Shown here in pieces: positions 43,943-53,214 of a stretch of DNA of 64,000 nucleotides (positions are counted from its first letter, which is position 1; every line of letters starts with the position of its first letter). The translations under genes were made by a program, and so were the position numbers. The notes under the pieces are model-generated. The model ran no database searches and had not been told where the DNA came from. It was given only the letters and a program-made list of their open reading frames with translations. This DNA is from Candidatus Altimarinota bacterium (GTDB taxonomy: Bacteria; Patescibacteriota; Gracilibacteria; BD1-5; UBA6164). Location of the stretch: NCBI GenBank assembly GCA_025210615.1, contig JAOARJ010000002.1:62001-126000 (forward strand), given 5' to 3'.

Positions 43943-45602
43943 AAACTTTAGGGTTAAAATATTTTATAACTTCTTTATTTAAATCTTTTTTCATTGTTTT
44001 TTCAAATTCTCTTTTTGTTTTATTTCTTATATAATAATCTAAATATTTTTTTCAAATATCATCAATATTAATACTTTCATTTTGAGCTTCACTCATTAAA
44101 TTAATAAAAACATTATTTTTTTCTTCTTTTGTTTCTAGATAAGGTTTTAATTGAGAATAAACAGCTCAAGCTTTATAAAATCTCCTATCTCTGAATTCAT
44201 CTGTCAAATCTTTTGTTCCTTTAAATAAAAGTTCATACCCTTCTCATCACAAATTAATAAAATGTATATTAAATCAACTTTTATCTCAATTATATCAAAT
44301 AAAAAAGTTTCATACTTCATCTAGCTTAACTTTCTTTCAATATAAATTAACAAATCAATCTTCATCCACACATTTTTTAAAGTTTTCATCATTTTTAACA
44401 TCAAATTTTCAGTTAGTTTTATTATTTGGAATATAATTTACAATATTTGTTTCATTGTCGGCTTCTTTTAGTTTTTCTTCAAATAATTCTGTTATATCAT
44501 GATTTTTGATATTTTTTTCTTCTCTTTCCTTTCTTTTCCTCTCCTTTTCCGCTTCTTTTTTACGCTTTTCTTGCTGCTTTTGAATTCTCTCTTCTTCCAT
44601 TAAATCAGTAATCTGCTTATTCTTAAGTATATATTTTTCAATACTAAAGTCAAGATTTTCTTCAGTTTTAAACTCCAAATGGCATCTACATCCGTAATGT
44701 CAAGGTGGCGAAAAATGCCCACTAATGAAATTATCACTAAACGGAATATAGCCCTGCATCGCATTATATTCACAAATACTCTCAACTCTACTATCATTTT
44801 TGGTAATCCGTTTTTTGTATCATTTTAAATTATTTTCTTCTAAAAAAGCCTGAAAACAAGCTGTTTTATTATTATGAAAAAGCGTATTTATAATACAGTC
44901 GCAATAATTTTTATTTCTTTTTGAGTTGACAATTTTTTCTAATTCTTCTCAAATAACTTCCAAAAAATCAGGATTTTCTTTAAATTTATTAATAATTTTT
45001 TCAATATATTTTACTTGATTTTGATAAATATTTTTCGCTATTTCAAGAGGATTATTAGAAATTAATAAATCTTGAATACTATTTTGAAAATTATTTTTTG
45101 AAGATAAAAACTGCATTTTAGGTGTTTTTAAAAATCAATTTTCATCATATTTTCTAATATTTGGCAAAATTTTTTGATTATTTTCAGGAAAAATATTTAT
45201 TATTTCAGGTAATTTTTCCATTTTTGGTCATCAAAATATTTCATCAAGATTTTTATTATTTTCATTATTATTATTATTATTAGAATTTTGAGAATTATTT
45301 TGAGTTAAAAAACTCGGAAAATTTTCATCCCAAATTCATAAAACTTCTTTATTAATTCACAAAATATTACTTTTAGATTCTTCAGATTTTTCTGTGATTT
45401 TATTACTATTTATCGCATTTTTTCAAAGATTAATAATCTCTTCCAAATGCGGATTTAATACTGAAATAAAATTATTTTCGATATTTTTGTCATAAAAATT
45501 CTCTTCTCAAAAGTTTATTTTTTGATTAATTTTATTAATATTTTTTGAAGTTAAAATTTTAAATTTTTCTTCAAAATTATCATAGATTTTTCGGTTTAAC
45601 AT
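43917..45602 (-). CDS. MuF-like (phage head morphogenesis) protein with an extra C-terminal domain
   Basis: A 561-residue protein from ATG at 45600-45602 (minus) to TAA at 43917-43919. The first 200 residues are Asn/Lys-rich and helical. At residues 250-300 the sequence ESICEYNAMQGYIPFSDNFI followed by HFSPPGHYGCRCHLEF matches the end of the phage Mu gpF / minor head protein domain. A highly charged coiled coil (ERKRKEREEKN) follows. The C-terminal 200 residues are a separate domain (GEGYELLFKGTKDLTDEF, AGAVYSQLKPYLETK). MuF domains fused to a C-terminal effector are a known arrangement in phage-borne polymorphic toxins, which this resembles. The tip is not identified. Confidence 0.7.
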
Positions 45603-45691
45603 AAATAAAAGTTAAGTTTTAAAGTAACTTAAAACTTTAGAAAAAATACTAGAATTTTCAATGTCTTTTATTTTATGTTCATTATATTTTT

Positions 45692-46141
45692 TTAAAAAAA
45701 TTGTTGATTAATTTTTTTTGATGTTTTATTAAAAGTAACGTTAGAAGATTTTGAAGAATTAGAAACATTTTCCATTAACCAATATTTTAGCTTTCAATTC
45801 TTCTTTTTAACTAAAATTATTCTTAAATATGCTTCAATTAGTTGTATTCATAATGACTTATCTGCTTTTCAAGATTTATTTGAATTAGAAAAAGAAACGC
45901 AAGGAGGTGATCATGTAATAATATCAGAATCAGGAATTATTTCATTTATTTTCTCAGGAGTATCTAACTCTAATATATTTCCATGATAATGTCTAGCGTT
46001 AGGATGATTTAATTTATGTGTATCAATAGCTGGCTTCCACAAATCTAATCAAAAAATTATATCTATTCACTTTTGTCTAAATCACTCTGAAAATCAACCT
46101 GCTCAACAAAAAAAGTCTACAGATGTAAGTCTGTTTTTCAT
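45692..46141 (-). pseudogene. Truncated cytosine-C5 DNA methyltransferase
   Basis: A 149-residue frame from ATG at 46139-46141 (minus). It has motif I VDFFCGAGGFSEGFRQKG, a motif II-like GLDLWKPA, motif IV GSPPCVSFSNSNKSG with the catalytic cysteine, and WLMENVSN as motif VI. The target-recognition domain and motifs VIII-X are missing. After the TAA at 45692-45694 another frame stays open for about 30 codons, reachable by adding one base to the T7A7 tract, but it does not contain the missing motifs. The enzyme is probably inactive, leaving a relic of a modification system. Confidence 0.75.
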
Positions 46142-46243
46142 TATCATTTTTATTATAAAATTTATTAATATACAGATATTATTTAAAAAAAGAGTAAAGT
46201 CAAAATGAATTCCATTCTAATATGATAATTTTAAATATTTTCT

Positions 46244-46271
46244 ATTAAGCTCGCTCTAGTGCGAGCTTAAT
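46244..46271. repeat. Long hairpin, copy 3
   Basis: Perfect 11-bp arms ATTAAGCTCGC / GCGAGCTTAAT with loop TCTAGT. The left arm and loop match copy 2 (38454-38487). Here it sits between the minus-strand methyltransferase and the plus-strand gene at 46356 in element 2. Confidence 0.7.
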
Positions 46272-46355
46272 AAATCTGATATAAAATAAATTTGAAAAAT
46301 ATCTATTTTTATTTATTATCTATATGAAGAAATCTTTATATTTTAATTTTAAATT

Positions 46356-47519
46356 ATGCAAAACAAAAATAAAAATAATGTAAAAATAGAAGATATATTA
46401 CTATTTTTAAATAGATTTGATAAAGAAAAGTTTAATTTGAATACTGAAAAAATTCCACCATCAATGTTTTTTACTCATAAATGAAAAACATTAATTAATA
46501 AAAAACAAGTTTGACATATAGTAAATGATACTACACTAAGAAATTTTATTATTTTAATAAAACTATTTAATGAAAATTTCTTAAATATAGATATATTTAG
46601 TTATAAAATAAAAGATGAATGATTAAGACGCTTATTTAAACAATATGAAATAAATAATAATTTTTCTTGAATAACTCTTATTGATAGAAATTCTTTTTAT
46701 AAACCGACTTTATTAGAAAGAATATTTTGAATAAAAAAACATAAAGTAAAAATAAAAACTAAAGTAGATTTAAAAGCATTATTAGAAATACATTTTGATT
46801 ATTTTTTACAAAATATAACTTATTTAGATGACTTTTTAATGGAAGTTTATACTAGCTTTAGTTTTTTAGAATGAATATTGTTTTTTATAGAAGATAATCA
46901 AAATAAAACTAATTTTAATAAACAATTAAATGCCTTTTATAAACATATACAAGAACAAATTTGAAATAGAGAAAATTATATTAATTCAGTTTGTTTTTCT
47001 TTTAAAATAGAAGATTATATTAAAAATTATTGATATTTTTTTAAAATTGCAGATAAGTTAGAAGAAAATTGAATTTTAAAAATAAAAGATGTTTTTATTA
47101 AAGATAATTATATTACTTTTGAATTAGAGAAAATAAATAAATTTCATAAAGAAAATATATTGAAACTTTTTTATAATTCTGAATCTTTAGAATATATTAA
47201 ATGAGATTTTTATATTTTTTGAGAAAAAATACTTTTTAGAAATAAAAAAGATAAAATTTATAATATTTATAAATTAATTTTTGATTACTTTTCGGAAAAT
47301 AATGTTAATAAAGTAAGTTTATGAGATTTAGAAGAATATTATAAAAACAATAAAAATAATTATAATTCACCTAAAAATTTTAAAGTAGATTATGAATATT
47401 TTAGAAAAAGTTTAGATGAAAAAAATAAGGAAATTCAAGAAAAATTTAACTTAGATAATACTTTTATAGGAATTAATACAAAAGCTATACAATGCGTATA
47501 TTTCAATACGGAAAGTTAG
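46356..47519 (+). CDS. Hypothetical protein of element 2
   Basis: A 387-residue soluble protein from ATG 46356 (preceded by AAATT) to TAG 47517-47519, using TGA for most glycines. It is Lys/Asn/Phe-rich and largely helical, with a segment HKGKTLINKKQVGHIVND near residue 42 and KGDFYIFGEKILFRNKKDKI near 290. No signal peptide, membrane span or catalytic motif is apparent. It sits upstream of the origin-like region of the element and is not matched in element 1, so it is probably accessory. Confidence 0.6.
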
Positions 47520-47567
47520 TTTATTTCCGTTAATTCCGATGATTTTATAAAAATAAAACATACAATT

Positions 47568-47612
47568 GCACTCAAGCCAAACGGTTTATCCGTTGGCGAG
47601 GGTGTATTTTTT
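47568..47612 (+). terminator. Terminator after the 46356 gene
   Basis: GCCAA(A)CGG pairs with CCGTTGGC inside an outer GCACTC / GAGGGTG stem, followed by TATTTTTTAT. Confidence 0.7.
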
Positions 47613-47643
47613 ATATATCCGAAAATATTGCAATATTTTACTA

Positions 47644-47778
47644 GATTTTTTCTTCTTATGAGAAGTTTTCTTCAAATTGTAAATTATAGTCAAGTTTTGC
47701 TCTTTTTGACTGATATAAGGGCACTAAACTTGACGATAATCAATTTGAATATCATATATAATCTCATAAGAAAAAATC
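47644..47778. repeat. 135-bp imperfect inverted repeat, candidate replication origin of element 2
   Basis: Outer arms GATTTTTTCTTCTTATGAGA and TCTCATAAGAAAAAATC pair except for a CTT bulge. Inner arms CAAATTG...GTCAAGTTT and AAACTTGAC...CAATTTG also pair. The centre is about 25 bases. It lies about 100 bases before Rep 2. No equally large structure was seen before Rep 1. Confidence 0.75.
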
Positions 47779-47784
47779 AAAAAA

Positions 47785-47806
47785 CTCCCATACAATAATA
47801 TGGGAG
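47785..47806. other. Hairpin motif upstream of rep 2
   Basis: CTCCCATACAATAATATGGG plus AG, followed by CAGT, 69 bases before the rep 2 ATG. It corresponds to 38712-38733 in element 1, with the loop ACAATA conserved and stem bases changed in a pairing-preserving way. Confidence 0.55.
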
Positions 47807-47874
47807 CAGTTAACTAAAAATTAGTACTAAATTACTTTATATTAGTACTCGCGAGTCATTATTTATTAATAATT

Positions 47875-48933
47875 ATGACAAAAAATATATTAAAATTAAA
47901 TAAAATAATCCATCATTTTTGATTAGACCATTTAGAAATCTTTTGAACATTCAAAGATGAAAAATTATTTGATAAATTAGATTTTGATAACTCTAATTAT
48001 GGCGAATTTAATGACTATATTATAGAAAAACATCAAGCCCCAAAATACGCTTATAAAATAACTTTCAAACAAGATAATTATACTTTATTTGCGTACTATA
48101 AATGAAAAGAAAAAGCTGAAAAACAACCAGTCGCAACTAAAGATTATATCACTATTTATTCCACAGCTTTTAAATTACTTGAATATGAAGAAATATTAGG
48201 TTTTATCGAGCATTATCTAACTTTAAAACATTGTAGAAGGTTTGATATTTGCCTTGACCTTAGATTTGAAATAAACGAATTATTAAATAATTACTTTGAA
48301 AAAATCAAGACTTGAAGAGAGTTTAAAAAATCTTGAAAAATAGAAACGAGATATTATTGAGAAATGAAAAATTCTAAAAATAAAAGACAATTAATAAGAG
48401 TTTATAACAAAAAATTAGATATTCTAGAAAAAAGAAAATTTAATCTTTACTGAGATTATTTATTATTTGAAAATATGACTAGAGTTGAGCTTGAAATACG
48501 CCAAGAACTAGCTAAAGTAAGGAATTATAACGATGTTTTTGATAATAAATTGCTTATTTGAATTTTTAAAAATTATTTGTATAAATACACTAAAATTTTT
48601 GAAGAATTTCCTTGAGAAAAAATTACATTATACAGAGCTCCAAAAGTTAAATTAGACGATGAACTTTATCAAAGTTTAGTTTACAAAACGAAAAAAGAAG
48701 AAAGATTTATTTCATCAGCGAAAACAATTTTTAATCTTTGATTTTGTCCGATTAGAGTTTTACTTTGTGAGTGATATATAAAAGAAAAAACGAGATTAGC
48801 CCTTTGAATAGAGAAAATCGAAGATTTAATCAATAAAGAAAAGAAATTAATTGACAGAGCTTTTGAAGATAGATATTTCAGAGAAAACACGGAAAAAGTA
48901 TTATCTAACTTCTACAAATATGGAAAATTTTAG
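47875..48933 (+). CDS. Rep_trans family replication initiation protein 2
   Basis: A 352-residue rolling-circle initiator, intact counterpart of Rep 1. It contains HHFGLDHLEIFG near the N-terminus, CRRFDICLDLRFE, ETRYYGEMKNSKNKRQLIRV with YNKKLDI carrying the likely catalytic tyrosine, and NMTRVELEIRQELAK. The C-terminal part (RLALGIEKIEDLINKEKKLI) is what Rep 1 has lost through its frameshift. The TAG stop (48931-48933) overlaps the ATG of the small partner gene at 48920. The gene follows the inverted-repeat region. Confidence 0.88.
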
Positions 48934-49078
48934 GTTAGATAAAGAAAAATATATGGATAGACTGCAAGAAGTCTATCCTCAATGTAGCAAACAAGAATTA
49001 ACACAAATTTTACTTTTAAGACTAAGTTTTTGGGAAATGATAATTGATGATTTTGAAAATTTGGAGATTAATTATTAA
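48920..49078 (+). CDS. Small partner protein downstream of rep 2
   Basis: A 52-residue protein (ENFRLDKEKYMDRLQEVYPQ then CSKQELTQILLLRLSFWEM) related to the 44-residue protein at 39802-39936. The start ATG at 48920 lies inside the end of rep 2, so the two are translationally linked. It is helical and slightly acidic. Start upstream of 48920 is unlikely because the overlap arrangement is the same in both elements. Confidence 0.68.
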   Translation: MENFRLDKEKYMDRLQEVYPQCSKQELTQILLLRLSFWEMIIDDFENLEINY

Positions 49079-49087
49079 AAAAATGTA

Positions 49088-49115
49088 TTGAAAAATTTAT
49101 AATTTAAGGTATAGT
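49088..49115 (+). promoter_or_regulatory. Cargo promoter of element 2
   Basis: TTGAAA at 49088-49093, 16-bp spacer, TATAGT at 49110-49115, then AAATATTTTAATCTTTAA. Same block as 39942-39969. Confidence 0.7.
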
Positions 49116-49149
49116 AGGAAAAATATTTTAATCTTTAATTTTTGTAAAT

Positions 49150-49611
49150 ATGACTAAAATTCTTCTAGTAAGATTTGAAAAAAAAGTACTACATTACATT
49201 ATATCTGAAATAGACAAGGATTTAATAATTATAGATAAAAATAAAATCTCTTTTAATGATAGTTTAACAGATTGAGAAAAGTATAAAAAAATTTTAGACG
49301 AATTGTTAATAATAAAGGAAAAATATGATATTGAAGAAGTTTTATATCAATGATCTTTAAAGCCGTTCAGATGATGTATAGATGAAGTTAGATATTGAAA
49401 TGAGTGTATTTTAGATTTATTTTGTTATCAAAACAGAATAGAATGTTTAAAATTAAATAAAAATATTGTTGCAAAAAAAGTATGAATAAAATTGAAAGAT
49501 GTTAACATTTTATTAGAAAGAAAGAAAATAGAAATAGTTGATAAATATAAAATCACTAAATCTGATATTTTAATAGAAATATTAATTCTAGTTTTAATTA
49601 TTAAGTTTTAA
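49150..49611 (+). CDS. Hypothetical cargo protein upstream of the kinase
   Basis: A 153-residue protein directly behind the conserved cargo promoter, with five bases between its TAA and the kinase ATG. It begins with a beta-strand-like TKILLVRFEKKVLHYIISE and contains VLYQGSLKPFRGCIDEVRYG and KNIVAKKVGIKLKDVNILLE. The pattern is faintly like an RNase H-fold (RuvC-like) domain, but catalytic acids cannot be assigned with confidence. The C-terminus is hydrophobic (ILIEILILVLIIKF) and may bind membrane. Partnership with the kinase is inferred from the spacing. Confidence 0.62.
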
Positions 49612-49616
49612 AAATT

Positions 49617-50693
49617 ATGGAATTTGAATTACCTAGTAATTTGAGGTTTATAAAAGAATTATGAAAGTGAGGTTTTTGAAATGTTATTTTATGTCAGAAC
49701 ATTTGTTTAAATAATACATTACAAGCTGTTAAAATTATTATAAATAATTCCCCTAATGATAAAGAAAGAAAAAACAAAGAAGAAATACTAAAACAATTAA
49801 AAGATAATATTTTCGAGGCTTCCATTCAAGCGTATTTAAACGATTCTGATTATATTGTAAATATTTATGAAGCAGAACCAACTGATGATTGAAATTTTTT
49901 AATTCAAATGGAGTTTTTGGAACAATGAAGTCTTGAAAAAATATTAAATGAAAATGGTTTTTTGAATGTTGATGAAGTTTTAAAAATAGCAAAATGTATA
50001 TCTTTTGCATTGAGTTATGCACATGCTAAAAAAATTTTACATTTAGATATAAAGCCATGAAATATTTTAAAAGAAAATAGTGATGTATATAAATTGTCTG
50101 ATTTTTGATTATCAGGAATAAAAAACTCTTTTTGAAAGACTAATTTTAGAAGTATTTATGAGCTCAATGTTACACCAGAATATCTATCATGAGATAAAGA
50201 GGCAACAGAACAAAGTGATATATACATGTTTTGAATAACTTTATATAGACTTTTAAATTGACCTTTATTTGTATTAAAGCAATTTAGGGAATGAAATGTT
50301 AAACAAAAAACAATAGATTGAAAATTTCCAAATAGAAACAAATATTTACCGCATATTCCCAGTAGAATAATAAGAATAGTTAATAAATGTTTAAATGTAG
50401 ATCTAAATAAGAGATATAAAAATATGTTAGAGATTAGACAAGATTTATGAAAAATTAATTGTAGTTACATTTGGAAAAAAAAGAATATTAGTAATAATAG
50501 GTTACACTGGGAGTGTTTTCAAAATAATGTGAAAAAATTTGATTTAAAATGCGAAATAAATGAGAAAGGAATACGGGATCAAAAGTTAACTAGATTTCCT
50601 TCTAATAGAAAAATAAAAAAATATTGTATTAGTAAGAAAACCTATAAACAACTGGAAAAAGAAATTAAAAAAGTATTTAATGATTTTTTTTAA
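49617..50693 (+). CDS. Serine/threonine protein kinase (cargo of element 2)
   Basis: A 358-residue Hanks-type kinase. Motifs in order are the G-loop LGKGGFGNV at residues 15-23 (several glycines TGA-encoded), AVKII with the ATP-binding lysine, HLDIKPGNIL (catalytic loop with Asp), SDFGLSG (DFG), TPEYLSGDK (APE-like) and SDIYMFGITLYRLLNG. All key residues are present. After the kinase domain about 80 residues form a basic tail with YIWKKKN and CEINEKGIRD that is unassigned. It has no membrane span, so it acts in the cytoplasm. Kinases in mobile-element cargo often act in phage defence or in regulation; which applies here is unknown. Confidence 0.9.
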
Positions 50694-50716
50694 AATTACA
50701 AAATAATATAAAAATT

Positions 50717-52225
50717 ATGAAAACAATAATATACTACCGTAAATCAACGGACAGAGATGATAAACAAGCAAACAGCTTGGAACATCAACTCACAAACTGC
50801 AGGCGCGTTGCTGAAAAATATAACCTTGAAATTTTCAAGGAAATAGGGGAAAGTAAAAGCGTGAAAACAGAGTTTACAAGGGCTTGATTTAATGAATTAA
50901 TAGACCTTTGTAAAAAATATAAAATCGATTTTATCATTATTGATGAACCGAAAAGATTATCAAGAAATAATATTGATACGAGCCGTATTATAGACCTTAT
51001 GGATAAAAATATTATCAAAGGTGTATTGGCTACAAGTAGGGAATACAGAAGTGATAATTCTAGAGATAAATTCTTATTACAACTGGATTTATCATTATCA
51101 AAAATGGACAATGAAGATAGAAGTAAAGATGTAAAAGACAAAATGGAAACTTGTATTAAAAATACTAAAAGATTCCTATCTAGAGCGCCTTATTGATATA
51201 AAAATATCACGATTAAAAAATGACATAAAGATATTATATTAGATAAAAAAGAGGCTAAAATTATTAAGGAAATATTTGATTTAAGGTGTGAGCATAAATC
51301 TTTTTGAAAAATAGCTTTAATGCTTAAAGAAAAATATTGAGATACTTTAAATATTAGATTAGAAGCTAATAGGATACAAAAAATTATTACTAAAAAATTC
51401 TATTATTGAGTTTTTGAGTGGAACGGACAAGAAGTAATTTGAAGCCATAAACCGATTATTTCTAAAGAAACTTTTGATAAAGCAAATTGATTTAAATGAA
51501 TTTTTGAAACTAAAAAAACGCAAGAAAAGCAAGAAAAATGAACTAGATTATATCACTTGAAATGATTTATAAAAGATACTTCTTGAATTAATCTTTGCGC
51601 TTATCAAAAGGCTGGTCATACATATTATATTAATCAATATAGAAGCAATGAAAAGCTAAATATTAGAGAAGATATTATTTTTGATAAGTTTTGAGAATAT
51701 CTAAAAAATTGTGAAATAAATAATGAAACTTTAGAAAGCATTGATAAAGACTTGATATTAGATTTATTAAAGAAAAAGAAACTTGAGAATAACGAAAATC
51801 AAATTGATTATGAAAAAGAAATTGAAAAATTAAAAAATAAACAAGAAAATTTACTTGATATGAGATTAGAAAACAGAATTAATGAAGATTTATTTTTGTT
51901 AAAAAATAACAAAATAGAAGAAAATATTAGATTATTAAATGAACAAAAAAACACTAAGAAAAAAGATAATTTTGAAGAAAGAGTCCTAAAAATAATTGAA
52001 CTCACTCCAAGCCTTTATACAAGCTATAATTTAGCAAATAAGCAGTTAAAATCAAAGATTATTAGAAAACTTCAGATTGAACTTTTAGTAGGTACTAAAA
52101 AAGAGCTTCTGACAGCGGATACTCCACTACTAGAAAGCTCTAAAATTTTGAATTTCTCTTTTGGTACTCCTACGGGGAATTGAACCCCGGTTTCCGCCGT
52201 GAGAGGGCAGCGTCCTAGCCACTAG
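50717..52225 (+). CDS. Large serine recombinase 2, reading into the tRNA-Glu gene
   Basis: A 502-residue recombinase expected to integrate and excise element 2. The catalytic domain (IYYRKSTDRDDKQANSLEHQ, IIDEPKRLSRNNIDTSR) is nearly the same as in recombinase 1 at protein and DNA level, while the rest is diverged. The recombinase domain has PIISKETFDKAN. A Cys pair typical of the zinc ribbon is weak (SCGINLCAYQK region with GHTYYINQ), and a Glu/Lys coiled coil follows. The last residues after SSKILNFSFGTP are read antisense through tRNA-Glu to TAG at 52223-52225. In the excised circle the frame would instead read into 42357-42455. Confidence 0.85.
52094..52171. repeat. 78-bp att-like segment, copy 2 (element 2 / tRNA-Glu junction)
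   Basis: Direct repeat of 42279-42356 with four mismatches, lying in the 3' end of the recombinase 2 gene. Its last ten bases (TGGTACTCCT) are the reverse complement of the CCA end and acceptor strand of tRNA-Glu. After base 52171 the two copies diverge completely. Confidence 0.8.
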
Positions 52226-52236
52226 ACGATAGGAGC
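52162..52236 (-). tRNA. tRNA-Glu (anticodon CTC)
   Basis: Minus-strand gene starting GCTCCTATCGTCTAGTGG at 52236. Acceptor stem GCTCCTA pairs with TAGGAGT; the anticodon loop CTCTCAC is closed by CTGCC/GGCGG; the T arm is CCGGGGTTCAATTCCCCG. CCA is encoded (52162-52164). The 3' end serves as the attachment site of element 2, so integration restores an intact tRNA. The recombinase frame overlaps it on the other strand. Confidence 0.95.
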
Positions 52237-52261
52237 GCAAAAGAAGCCTTTTTAACTTCTT

Positions 52262-52540
52262 TTATTTTTGGTACATATTTATTTCTTCTCATTTTGTATT
52301 TGTAAATTGAGAAGTTAGTATTAGAAATCAATCTATAAACCAAATAATCCAGAATATTGGTATTAATAAATATCCAATTAAAATTATTTTTAGAAAGTGA
52401 CCTATGTAGAATAGAAATCACATTCATAATCAACTAGAAAGTTTACCATTTAGAATACGGTGTAATCAAAACATTCATCAAAATAACCATATTAAAATAG
52501 TTAAAATCCATTCGTTATTAATTTTTTTACTTTCTGTCAT
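52262..52540 (-). CDS. TM2 domain membrane protein
   Basis: A 92-residue protein from ATG at 52538-52540 (minus) to TAA at 52262-52264. After a short cytosolic start (TESKKINNEWILTILIWLF) it has GGMFGLHRILNGKLSSGLG, the conserved turn of TM2 proteins (GxxGxHRFYxGxxxxG), and a second helix pair ending FIDGFLILTSQF. Most of the glycines are TGA codons. TM2 proteins are small membrane proteins of unknown function. It lies directly upstream of tRNA-Glu on the same strand. Confidence 0.82.
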
Positions 52541-52561
52541 ATTTATTTTTTAGGCAATAAA

Positions 52562-53026
52562 TTATCCTAATTCAGCTCTTAATTCTTCTAAATTTTTACC
52601 ATCAATATCAGTAGTAATACCACCAGCTCTAGCTGTACCTTGAATAATTTTTACAGCACCAGCCATATCAACAGCATTTAAATCTGGCATTTTAATTTCA
52701 GCAATTTTCTTTAATTGATCTAAAGTCATGTGACCAACTTTTTCAGTATGAGGTACTCCTGAAGCTGATTTTAATCCTAATTCTTTTTTAATTAAGAATG
52801 CAGCAGGTGGAGTTTTTACAATAAAATCAAAACTTCTATCTTCATAAACTGTAATTACAACAGGAAGTTTCATACCCATTTGATCTTTCGTTTGATCATT
52901 GAATTTTTGTGTAAATTCACCGATTGGTACTCAGTATTGACCTAATGCAGGACCTACTGGAGGAGCTGGATTAGCTTTACCAGCATCAATTTGAAGTTTA
53001 ATTAAACCTTTTATTTCTTTAGCCAT
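52562..53026 (-). CDS. rplK: 50S ribosomal protein L11
   Basis: A 154-residue ribosomal protein from ATG at 53024-53026 (minus). It has the L11 N-terminal signature ([20 protein letters not shown], then [14 protein letters not shown]) and the C-terminal rRNA-binding domain ([48 protein letters not shown]). It binds 23S rRNA in the GTPase-associated centre. The length is slightly above the usual 141-145. rplA does not follow; the next gene on this strand is the TM2 protein, so the classical L11-L1 operon is broken. Confidence 0.97.
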
Positions 53027-53060
53027 TTTTATTATAGTTAAAATTTTTAATATTTTTGAT

Positions 53061-53089
53061 ACTCTAAATCGCGACCAACTCATTAGAGT
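53061..53089 (-). promoter_or_regulatory. Hairpin in the 5' region of rplK
   Basis: ACTCTA / TAGAGT arms around a GC-containing loop (GCGACCAA), 35 bases before the rplK start. It could be a leader element; no known ribosomal-protein leader is recognised. Confidence 0.3.
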
Positions 53090-53214
53090 TTAATATATAA
53101 TTAATTTTTATATATTTCTTAGAAGCAGCGTGTATATTGTATAGATTTTGCGAAAAAATCAAATTTTTTTACCACTTTTTTATTATTTTAATTAAAAATA
53201 ATTTTTTCACATTT

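Larger units (their letters stand above)
42357..52171 (+). mobile_element. Mobile element 2, about 9.8 kb, integrated at tRNA-Glu
   Basis: Bounded left and right by the direct repeats at 42279-42356 and 52094-52171. It holds a minus-strand cargo block (42457-46141), a hypothetical gene (46356), a large inverted repeat (47644-47778), Rep 2, a small partner gene, a kinase cassette and recombinase 2. The right edge is the CCA end of tRNA-Glu. The left edge continues in frame from the recombinase reading frame for 32 more codons (42357-42455), so the circular form would carry a differently ended recombinase. The element is built like an integrative rolling-circle plasmid. Confidence 0.75.

Noticed and set aside
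50785-51141. 118-residue minus-strand ORF opposite recombinase 2
   Set aside because: It is the complement of a clearly conserved recombinase frame and has no recognisable content or start signal.
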